Positions 1 through 5,815 of a DNA stretch of 8,894 nt are shown here, piece by piece; the stretch's first letter is position 1; each line of letters starts with the position of its first letter. A program made the position numbers and the translations under genes. The stretch comes from Chloroflexota bacterium (lineage in GTDB: Bacteria; Chloroflexota; UBA6077), in NCBI GenBank assembly GCA_021845945.1, contig JAJZRD010000154.1, positions 1 through 8,894 of the forward strand, in the 5' to 3' direction. The notes beneath the pieces were generated by a model. It searched no databases. It had not been told where the DNA came from and was given only the letters and a program-made list of their open reading frames with translations.

Positions 1-1444
1 CCCGCGGGCGACGGCGCAGCCCTTTCCACACCACCCACGATCCCACCGTACCCGCGTACAGGACGGCCGTTGCCTCCCGCACGAGAAAGCCGAATCCCAG
101 GGCGAGGGCGGCGATCGCGATCCACCGAAGGGAGGGCTTCTCCAGGTAGCGGGTCGCCGCATACAGGAAGGCGGCGGCGAAGAAGGTGGAGGGCACGTGG
201 CTCATGAAGGAGCCGGCCATGAGCCAGAGGAAGGGTGAGGTGGCCATGAGGACCGTCGCCAGCAGGGCGATGCGGGTCCCGAACTGCCGGCGCCCGACCT
301 GGTACAGCAACAGGACCACCGCGGCGGCGAGGATCGGCTCCACCAGCCAGGGAAGCCGCAGGAGAAAGCCGGCAGCCAGCAGCAGGGAGGTGCCGGGGGT
401 GTACTGGGAGAACCACAGGCCGTCGTGGACCACGCTGAAGGGGGTGGGAAACGCCTCCCGCAGGGGAGGCGCCGGAGCCGCCAGCGAACCCGAGGCAAAT
501 ATCTTCGCCTGGAAGTAGTAGGACACGGCATCCAGGATGTGGGGTGCCCGGTCGAAGAGCACCACGGCGGAGTAGCAGCTCCCCGCAAGGGCGACGCCGG
601 CGGCAATGAGGGGAACCGCGGCTTCCCAGCGGCGGACGGTGCGGAGGGTGCCGACGGGGAGACGGGGGGACGGGGGGACGGGTAGAAGCGCGGCCAGCAG
701 CGTGAGCAGCAGCAGCAGGGCGATGGCAAGCGCAGCCACCCGCAGGGCCATGTAGGCCAGCTCGGCCGCGGGGGGCTGCCAGTCGTTGGGGAAGTACCAT
801 CGGGCCAGGCTCTTGGGAGCCTGCCCCACGGCCCTTTCGGTGACCGTCACGTACCTGTCGTTCCGGTTGACCTCGACCCCGTACGAGGTGCCGGCATCGT
901 CGAGAAGCTCCAGGGTTCGCGGGGTCTCCAGGCGGCGAAGCTGTAGGGAGAGGTCGAAGCCCTCGGGCAAAGTCACCTCGCCCTCCGGCGCGGCCCGCTG
1001 CAAGGCCGTCCGGCCCGCCGGGTCCCGGACCACGAGGTTTCGCCACCGGCTGTAGGACCCCTCGTCCCTGAGGAGCGCCTGGAAGCGGTAGTAGGGGGAG
1101 GCGGCGAAGCTCGCGAAGTAGCCGGCATCGAAGGTGAAGTTGTTGGTGGTGTCGGAGCCGTCGACCTGGTACTCCCGAACGTTGGGCGCCAGGGGGGCGA
1201 AGCGCAGGGTGCGGAGGGGAGAGGCGAGGGGGAGCACCCTGGTATCGCCCTCGACGGTGATTCGCAGCGAGGTGGCGTCCCCGGTGGCCCTCAAGGTCAC
1301 GGGAAAGGCGTCCAGGAGCAGGTTTCCGAATGCCAGCAGCAGCAGCGCGAGGCCCGCCAGCGCGGGGAAGACGGCCCAGGCAAGCCCACGCCTCGCCGCG
1401 AGCCGGTCTCGCAAGCTCCCTCTAGCCTTTCGCTGCGCCGCCAT
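1..1444 (-). CDS. GT39-like (GT-C fold) integral membrane glycosyltransferase, C-terminus beyond the window
   Basis: Frame read by hand from ATG at 1444; it stays open for 481 codons to the left edge, so the C-terminus is missing. An in-frame TAG at 1456-1454 limits the start, and a purine-rich GAGGGCGGGA sits directly before the ATG. Layout: a basic N-terminus, one membrane helix (about residues 23-45), a soluble domain of about 180 residues (46-225), then several helices (about 230-254, 275-297, 352-385, 392-412 and on). Residues 299-325 (PHILDAVSYYFQAKIFASGS and following) and 346-355 (SQYTPGTSLL) resemble the first extracytoplasmic loop of GT39/PMT_2-type membrane glycosyltransferases, where an acidic residue (here D305 or D298) is catalytic. 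Such enzymes move a sugar from a polyprenyl-phosphate donor to an acceptor outside the membrane. The neighbouring GT2 enzyme could make that donor. Family assignment is fairly sure; donor and acceptor are unknown. Confidence 0.8.
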   Translation of the reverse strand, partial: MAAQRKARGSLRDRLAARRGLAWAVFPALAGLALLLLAFGNLLLDAFPVTLRATGDATSLRITVEGDTRVLPLASPLRTLRFAPLAPNVREYQVDGSDTTNNFTFDAGYFASFAASPYYRFQALLRDEGSYSRWRNLVVRDPAGRTALQRAAPEGEVTLPEGFDLSLQLRRLETPRTLELLDDAGTSYGVEVNRNDRYVTVTERAVGQAPKSLARWYFPNDWQPPAAELAYMALRVAALAIALLLLLTLLAALLPVPPSPRLPVGTLRTVRRWEAAVPLIAAGVALAGSCYSAVVLFDRAPHILDAVSYYFQAKIFASGSLAAPAPPLREAFPTPFSVVHDGLWFSQYTPGTSLLLAAGFLLRLPWLVEPILAAAVVLLLYQVGRRQFGTRIALLATVLMATSPFLWLMAGSFMSHVPSTFFAAAFLYAATRYLEKPSLRWIAIAALALGFGFLVREATAVLYAGTVGSWVVWKGLRRRPR

Positions 1445-1468
1445 TCCCGCCCTCTATGCCGATCGCAC

Positions 1469-1503
1469 CCGGGGTGCACCCGCGCCACCCCGGCTGCGCC
1501 GGG
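1469..1503 (-). other. Two overlapping, mutually exclusive GC hairpins in an intra-operon gap
   Basis: The 60-base gap between the methyltransferase stop and the membrane glycosyltransferase start holds two perfect inverted repeats. One pairs 1489-1494 with 1498-1503 (CCCGGC/GCCGGG, 3-base loop). The other pairs 1469-1476 with 1486-1493 (CCGGGGTG/CACCCCGG, 9-base loop). They share bases 1489-1493, so an RNA could form only one at a time. No U-run follows, so this is not a classical intrinsic terminator. It may tune read-through or mRNA stability within the operon; that role is inference. Confidence 0.4.
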
Positions 1504-1504
1504 C

Positions 1505-2191
1505 TCAAGTAGGTTGCCCCGATCTTCTCTCCGCCTCGAGGGGCGAGGCAACGAAGATCCACTGGTAGGCGAACAGCCCCGGCAGGAGGCGCAACCCCAC
1601 GAGCTGCAGCGGGCGCAGGGCGCGGCCGACGGCGGACCAGCGGCCGCCGGTGATGTCGGCCAGGGGCACCACGGTGGCGTGGCGCTCCAACAGGGCCAGC
1701 CCCGCGTCTCGCAGGAGTCGCTCCGCCGTCGATCGAGTGAAGAAGTGCAGGTGGGTGCGATCGAGGGGGCCGCTGTCCATGGATGGGAAGCTGCCGGAAA
1801 GCAGCAGCAGCCGCACCGCCAGGTGGGCGACGTTCGGCAGGGAAGCGATCAGTATCCCGTTCGGCTTCAGGTGGCGGATCAGATGGGTCAGCCCCGCCAG
1901 CGGATCGACCAGATGCTCCAGCACGTCGCCGAGGAGGATCGTGCCGTAGGGTTCCTCCAGGGCCGCCTCCTCCAGGGGCACCGCGTAGAGCTTGCGGTAG
2001 TGCGGGCGCGCCATCTCGGCGAAGGCCGGGTTGGGCTCGATGGCGTCCACGACGAGATCGCTGTCTGCCAGCATCTGCCCCAGGTAACCCTCGGCCGCAC
2101 CCACATCCAACACCGGCCCTCGCCCGTAGCTCTCGGCCAGGGCCGAGAGTTTTCGGTGGCTACTGTGAGGGTCGGCGTGAAGTTGGTACAC
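1505..2191 (-). CDS. Class I SAM-dependent methyltransferase (GTG start)
   Basis: A 228-residue protein with a Rossmann-type methyltransferase core. Motif I, VLDVGAAEGYLG, is at residues 27-38; the acidic residue that contacts the SAM ribose is E52 (AIEPNP); motif II, ILLGDVLEHL, is around D89; motif III, LKPNGILIASLPN, is around 108-120. The frame is open to a TTG at 2218. GTG at 2191 is preferred because a near-perfect Shine-Dalgarno, GGGAGG, ends 7 bases before it, and because the protein then begins YQLHADPHSSHRK, like related methyltransferases that start near a DPxSSH segment. The gene overlaps the end of the upstream GT2 gene by 32 bases in the +1 frame, which suggests translational coupling. 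Related proteins are often fused to such a GT2 domain, so the pair may be a split fusion. The substrate is probably a glycan or lipid-linked sugar intermediate, judged only from its neighbours. Confidence 0.8.
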   Translation of the reverse strand: MYQLHADPHSSHRKLSALAESYGRGPVLDVGAAEGYLGQMLADSDLVVDAIEPNPAFAEMARPHYRKLYAVPLEEAALEEPYGTILLGDVLEHLVDPLAGLTHLIRHLKPNGILIASLPNVAHLAVRLLLLSGSFPSMDSGPLDRTHLHFFTRSTAERLLRDAGLALLERHATVVPLADITGGRWSAVGRALRPLQLVGLRLLPGLFAYQWIFVASPLEAERRSGQPT

Positions 2192-2930
2192 GAGGCCACC
2201 TCCCGGTCGATATGGCAAAGGTCGCGGTGGACTGCAGGCAACGCCAGGCGTAGGGAATGCCGTTGACCCGGCAGATCTCGTCGCCGTAGTAGGTGGGTAT
2301 CGGCACCTCCATCACGCGGCGGCCCCGGCGGAGAAGCTCCAGGATTATCTGGGTATCGAAGTGCCAGCTGTCGGGGAGACGATCGAGGGGCACCTCGGAC
2401 AACGCCGCCGTGCTGTAGGCCCGGTAGCCGGAGTGAAACTCGCTGAAGTGGGTTCCCAGCAGCCAGTTCTGGCCGGCCGTAAGGATACGATTCCCCACGT
2501 ACTTATAGAGGGGCATGCGCCCCCGCAGCGCCGCGCCGGGGATCATCATCCGGGAGCCCATGACCAGGTCGGCCTTGTCCCGCTCCAGAGGGGTGAGCAG
2601 CTGCTGCATCACCTCGGGGGCGTACTGGCCGTCTCCGTGCAGCAGGACCACGATGTCCAGGCCGCACTCTATGGCGTACCGGTAGCCGCGCTTCTGATTG
2701 CCGCCGTAGCGCAAGTTGACGGGATTCCGCAGCACCGTCAGCTTGGACAGCTCGTTCTCCCGCTTGTAGGAGCAACCCACCTGGTAGGTGTCATCCTGGC
2801 TGGCATCGTCGATGACGAAGACCTGCTCGACCTTGGCCATCACGGCCTCCGGTATCCGCCGGAGGACGCCTGCCAGGGTGGACTCCGCGTTGTAGGCCAC
2901 GATCAAGATACCGACGCGCTTCCGAGTCAT
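2160..2930 (-). CDS. GT2 family glycosyltransferase, polyprenol-phosphate mannose/glucose synthase type
   Basis: A 256-residue soluble GT-A fold enzyme. Visible motifs: VGILIVAYNAE (6-16), VIDDASQDDT (39-48) for nucleotide binding, NLRYGGNQKRGYRYAIE (72-88), VVLLHGDGQYAPE (94-106) holding the metal-binding acidic motif, and GSRM (125-128). HSGYRAYS and WHFDTQIILELLRRG follow, both typical of the DPM1/GtrB-like branch. There is no C-terminal membrane segment. Enzymes of this branch transfer a hexose from GDP- or UDP-sugar to a polyprenyl phosphate at the inner membrane face. ATG at 2930 starts 10 bases after the selD stop, with only a weak Shine-Dalgarno. The last ~25 residues (STGRWPRVPTSRRPSQ) look unlike the family and are read in the region that overlaps the methyltransferase. 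That fits either a drifted tail or a frameshift that split a GT2-methyltransferase fusion. The sugar specificity cannot be told. Confidence 0.88.
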   Translation of the reverse strand: MTRKRVGILIVAYNAESTLAGVLRRIPEAVMAKVEQVFVIDDASQDDTYQVGCSYKRENELSKLTVLRNPVNLRYGGNQKRGYRYAIECGLDIVVLLHGDGQYAPEVMQQLLTPLERDKADLVMGSRMMIPGAALRGRMPLYKYVGNRILTAGQNWLLGTHFSEFHSGYRAYSTAALSEVPLDRLPDSWHFDTQIILELLRRGRRVMEVPIPTYYGDEICRVNGIPYAWRCLQSTATFAISTGRWPRVPTSRRPSQ

Positions 2931-2940
2931 AGACGTCCGA

Positions 2941-3996
2941 TCACACCACCTCGATGCCGGAGCCCGAGGCCGTTTCGCCGATTACCCAGCAGCCGACGCC
3001 GGCCGCCGAGAAGGAGGCCAGCAACCCCTGCAGCTTCTCCGGCGCCACCGCGGCGAGCAGCCCGCCCGAGGTCTCCGGGTCCATCAGCAGGTCGGCCATC
3101 TCGGAGGACACGCTGTCGGCCAGGTGGACCCGCACGGTCGAGCCCTCTCCCGTCCCCAGCAGGTAGGCACGGTTCCGCCCCACGCCGCCGGGCAGAATGC
3201 CGGCATGGGCGTATTCCATCGCCCCGGGGAGCAGCGGAACCTTCGTCGAGTCGATGCGCAGCAGCACCCCGCTGGCTTCGGCCATCTCTGAGGCATGGCC
3301 CAGCAGCCCGAAACCGGTGACGTCGGTGCAGGCCAGGACGCCCGCCTGCCGGAGCAGACGCGCCGACGTCCGGTTCAACGCCAACATGCTGTCCACCGCC
3401 GCCCGAAGGTGGGCCTCCTCCACCTTGCCGGCCTTGTGGGCCGTGGTGATGGCCCCGGTGCCGAGGGGCTTCGTCAGCAGCAGCGCCTCGCCGGGTCGCG
3501 CCTGGCCCTTGGTGGCGATCTGCGATGGATCCCCTATGCCGGTGACGCAGAGGCCGTATTTCGGCTCCCGATCGATCACGGTGTGACCGCCGACGATGAC
3601 CCCTCCCGCCTCGGTCACCTTCTCCGCGCCGCCCTGCAGGATGGCAGAGATGATCTCCGCGGGCAGATCCTCCGGAAATGCGGCCACGTTGAGGGCAAAG
3701 AGCACCTCCCCGCCCATGGCGTAGACGTCGCTCATGGCGTTGGCCGCGGCTATAGCCCCGTAGTGGTATGGATCGTCCACCACCGGGGCGAAGAAATCCA
3801 CCGTCTCGATGACGGCCCGATCCCCGACTCTGAACACGGCGGCATCGTCGCCGGTCTTCAGGCCAACCAGCAGGTCCGGATGGTTGTAGTGGGTAAGCGG
3901 CTTCAGAATCCTCTGTAGGTCCAACGGACCCATCTTACCCGCTCAACCGGCGCAGCTGGCCAGCGAGGTGAGCCGGATGGGCTTCTTCTTGGTCAT
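2941..3996 (-). CDS. selD: Selenide, water dikinase (selenophosphate synthetase), a selenoprotein with in-frame UGA at codon 18
   Basis: Makes selenophosphate from selenide and ATP, the selenium donor for selenocysteine and 2-selenouridine. Read from ATG at 3996 the product is 351 residues with TGA at 3945-3943. The N-terminus then reads MTKKKPIRLTSLASCAG-U-AGKMGP. The LTSLASCAGxxxK context is the SelD catalytic segment, where Cys or Sec is followed by an essential Lys (here Sec18 and Lys21). Starting at ATG 3933 would lose both residues. AGGGGG, four bases before ATG 3996, is a strong Shine-Dalgarno. Later landmarks: GDDAAVF (49-55), the VDFFAPVVDDPYHYG..AAANAMSDVYAMGG region (67-96), GGHT (136-139), TDVTGFGLLGH (224-234) and DPETSGGLL near the C-terminus. 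The length matches the family (E. coli SelD is 347). It is first in the apparent minus-strand operon. Recoding requires selA, selB and selC elsewhere in the genome, which I cannot see. Confidence 0.93.
3916..3932 (-). promoter_or_regulatory. Bacterial SECIS hairpin for Sec18 of selD
   Basis: Immediately downstream of the selD UGA the mRNA reads TGGGTCCGTTGGACCTA. GGUCC pairs perfectly with GGACC and is extended by a G-U and a U-A pair, giving 7 bp around a GUU loop. The loop begins 18 bases after the UGA and its first base is G. Known bacterial SECIS elements such as E. coli fdhF place a small G-containing apical loop at about this distance, where SelB binds. The hairpin is drawn by hand; no folding energy was computed. 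Confidence 0.8.
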
Positions 3997-4026
3997 AGTT
4001 CCCCCTGTTGCCTGTCGGTCAACGGG

Positions 4027-4055
4027 ATTATACGGTAGCCCCTGAAGCAGGGCAA
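4027..4055 (-). promoter_or_regulatory. Sigma-70-type promoter of the selD operon
   Basis: On the minus strand TTGCCC (4055-4050) is separated by exactly 17 bases from a perfect TATAAT (4032-4027). Transcription would start near 4020, giving a leader of about 24 bases before ATG 3996, which supports that start over 3933. The inverted repeat CCCTG-CTT-CAGGG overlaps the -35 box and spacer and could be an operator. No regulator is known. Confidence 0.7.
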
Positions 4056-4149
4056 TGAGCTACTGGAGAAAATGGGCGCCAAGACCGACGTGGAGAGAGT
4101 GGTGGGGTTCCGTGGCACGACAACGATAGACAGCCACCACATCCTGTAA
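4039..4149 (+). other. Short coding-like stretch in the divergent intergenic region
   Basis: After an in-frame TAG at 4036-4038 the plus strand reads 36 codons to TAA at 4147-4149. It contains NELLEKMGAKTDVERVVGFR followed by a short polar tail ending SHHIL. The composition looks protein-like and the third codon positions are mostly G or C. A possible start is ATG 4072, giving 25 residues, with GGAG only three bases upstream. It overlaps both divergent promoters, and the HD-GYP promoter would start transcription downstream of it. It may be a remnant of an older gene, a tiny ORF, or chance. I do not recognise the family. Confidence 0.2.
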
Positions 4150-4155
4150 TAGAAT
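4127..4155 (+). promoter_or_regulatory. Sigma-70-type promoter of the first HD-GYP gene
   Basis: TAGACA (4127-4132) and TAGAAT (4150-4155) are separated by 17 bases; each differs from consensus by one base. The start of transcription would be near 4162, giving a leader of about 45 bases. It is divergent from the selD promoter about 100 bp away. A 7-bp inverted repeat (GTGGTGG at 4099-4105, CCACCAC at 4134-4140) reaches into its spacer and might bind a regulator. Confidence 0.65.
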
Positions 4156-4206
4156 GCGACCTGCTGCCCTGTCGACAGTGTCCCCAACGCGCTTCCGGAG
4201 GCACCG

Positions 4207-5430
4207 ATGCAGAAGGTGAGCGTAGACAAGGTCCAGCCGGGTATGGCCCTCGGCAAGGGCCTCTATAACGAGCGGGGAGACGTCCTTCTATCTCGGGGTG
4301 TGGTGCTGACCGAGCAGTACATCGAGGCGCTGCGGCAGCATGGCTACCACACCATCTACGTCCGGGACGGCGTGGCCGACGACGTGGAGCCGCCCGACAT
4401 CCTCTCGCAGAAGCTGCGTAGCCTCACCTTCAGGCACCTGCGCGACCTGTTCGCGATGATCGAGTCCATCTCGGAAGTCCAGGGGGCAGACGAGCAAATG
4501 GAGCTGCTGATCCAGTTCGCGGAGGCGGCCAGGCCGCAGTTTGCGGCGCTGTATCGCGACGCTCAGCAGATCGTCGAGGACGTCGCCAACGCCGAGACCT
4601 TGTCCGGCATCGTCTCGCTGCAGAGCCACGATACCTATACCTACGAGCACTCCCTCGAGGTCACCATCGCGGCGGTCGTGCTGGGCCACCGGCTCTACCT
4701 GCCCGTCCCGGACCTGCATCAACTGGCGCTGGGCGCCCTCTGCCACGACATCGGCAAACTGATCGTTCCAAAGTCCATCCTCGGCAAGCCGGCTCGGCTC
4801 TCTCGGGGGGAGTTTGCCCTGGTGCAGCAGCACCCGGAGGCCGGATACGAGGCGGTCCAGCACTTGATGGGGGCCTCGGACATCACCGCCCGCCACGTGG
4901 TTCGGCAGCACCACGAGCGGCAGGACGGCAGCGGCTACCCAAGGGGCCTCAAGGGGAGCAACCGCTATACCTCGGGGAAGCGGCCCTTCGGGCAGGGGCT
5001 CATCCTCCCCGCGGCCGAGATCGCCGGCGTTGCCGACGTCTATGCCGCGCTCGCCTCCGATCGTCCCTACCGCCCGGCTGTGGGCCCCGCCGAGATCGTC
5101 ACCACCCTTCAGGGCATGGCGGGAAGCCATCTGAACCGCGAGATCGTAACCCGCTTCTTGACCGTTCTTCCCACCTACCCTGTCAGCACCGACGTGGTGG
5201 TCATCTCCCCCAAGCTGCAGGGATACCGGGGGATCGTCACCGACATCCACCCCGCCCACCTAAGCCGCCCCACCGTGAGGATTCTCTTCGATCCCCACGG
5301 CCGGACCACCGCCCCCTTCGAGGTGGACACCAGCAGAGAGAAGGACATCGACATCGCTACCTCATCCTACGCCAAGTTGGCCGGCTTCGACCTGACGCCC
5401 AGGGGGCCGGCCGCCATGGCCGGGTCGTAG
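4207..5430 (+). CDS. HD-GYP domain phosphodiesterase (paralogue 1), probable cyclic di-GMP hydrolase
   Basis: A 407-residue cytoplasmic protein. Residues 1-55 (VQPGMALGKGLYNERGDVLL..IEALRQHGYHTIYVRD) form a small N-terminal domain often found before HD-GYP domains. Residues 60-135 are mostly helical. The HD-GYP core carries the expected metal ligands: H148 (YEHSLEVT), H180-D181 with K184 (CHDIGK), H209 (QHPEAGYEAV), H235-H236 (HHER), D240 with GSGYP (240-245) and D277 (ADVY). All look intact, so hydrolysis of cyclic di-GMP (to pGpG or GMP) is likely. About 13 extra residues lie between GYP and ADVY compared with a common HD-GYP spacing. The C-terminal domain (328-385) resembles the tail of similar Gram-positive-type HD-GYP proteins. 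GGAGG five bases before ATG fixes the start. No input domain such as PAS or REC is present, so how it is controlled is unclear. Confidence 0.9.
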   Translation: MQKVSVDKVQPGMALGKGLYNERGDVLLSRGVVLTEQYIEALRQHGYHTIYVRDGVADDVEPPDILSQKLRSLTFRHLRDLFAMIESISEVQGADEQMELLIQFAEAARPQFAALYRDAQQIVEDVANAETLSGIVSLQSHDTYTYEHSLEVTIAAVVLGHRLYLPVPDLHQLALGALCHDIGKLIVPKSILGKPARLSRGEFALVQQHPEAGYEAVQHLMGASDITARHVVRQHHERQDGSGYPRGLKGSNRYTSGKRPFGQGLILPAAEIAGVADVYAALASDRPYRPAVGPAEIVTTLQGMAGSHLNREIVTRFLTVLPTYPVSTDVVVISPKLQGYRGIVTDIHPAHLSRPTVRILFDPHGRTTAPFEVDTSREKDIDIATSSYAKLAGFDLTPRGPAAMAGS

Positions 5431-5433
5431 CCC

Positions 5434-5691
5434 ATGGCCGGTGAGAAAACCGGAAGGGATGCAGCCCGGCGCGAAGAGGTCTCCGGCGGAGTCCACCGGA
5501 GGCGGACCGAGGAGCAGCTGGTGCTCGGCGGCTTCGCCATCCTCCTGGTGGTGGGCGGCCTGCTGACGCTGCTGCTGCTGGGCGGCGGCCCCGCGGCCGT
5601 AGCCGTCGGCGTGCTGCTGCTGGTCGTCGGCCTGCTGCTGGCGCTCTACAAGGGGCTTCAACTGCTGGAGAACTGGCTTCGAGAGCAGTAG
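5434..5691 (+). CDS. Small membrane protein with two transmembrane helices
   Basis: An 85-residue protein starting three bases after the stop of the first HD-GYP gene, without a strong Shine-Dalgarno, so translation is probably coupled to that gene. The N-terminal 28 residues are charged and polar (RRRTEEQ). Hydrophobic helices lie at about 29-49 and 54-73, joined by a tight Gly/Pro turn (GGGPA), followed by a short amphipathic end (YKGLQLLENWLREQ). The gene-like G/C pattern and operon position support it as real. I do not recognise a family. It could anchor or modulate the HD-GYP protein at the membrane, but that is inferred only from position. Confidence 0.65.
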   Translation: MAGEKTGRDAARREEVSGGVHRRRTEEQLVLGGFAILLVVGGLLTLLLLGGGPAAVAVGVLLLVVGLLLALYKGLQLLENWLREQ

Positions 5692-5815
5692 CGTCCCCCT
5701 CAGCCCTAATCTTCCCGCACCACCCAGCCGATATAACTATGGGATGGATTTATTGGCCCTGACTTGAGGCCTCGGCGTCCCGACGCAACGGAGTCTGGGG
5801 CGCATTGAGGGTGGA
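5692..5815 (+). promoter_or_regulatory. Spacer before the second HD-GYP gene, possible weak promoter
   Basis: The gap of 124 bases is less GC-rich than its surroundings around 5731-5755. TATAAC at 5732-5737 could be a -10 box, but no convincing -35 box lies 16-18 bases upstream. An 8-base palindrome GAGGCCTC lies at 5766-5773. GAGGGTGGA just before ATG 5816 is a usable ribosome binding site. The second gene may have its own weak promoter or be read from the first. Confidence 0.3.

Noticed and set aside
202..729. Minus-strand frame of 175 codons within the GT39-like gene
   Set aside because: It lies in another frame of the same strand as the membrane glycosyltransferase, which gives a continuous family-like protein from 1444 to the left edge; this frame is Pro/Ser/Arg/Cys-rich noise.
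2361..3320. Plus-strand open frame of 319 codons opposite the GT2 and selD genes
   Set aside because: It spans two genes on the other strand and ends in Arg/Pro/Ser-rich low complexity, with no family features.
2941..3933. selD starting at ATG 3933 as a 330-residue protein
   Set aside because: It would lack the catalytic Cys/Sec and Lys, has its ATG inside the SECIS region, and has no good ribosome site; the start at 3996 with UGA read-through explains all three.
4288..5259. Minus-strand open frame of 323 codons opposite the first HD-GYP gene
   Set aside because: Complement of a well-supported enzyme gene; no motifs. A matching antisense frame appears opposite the second copy simply because the two genes are paralogues.
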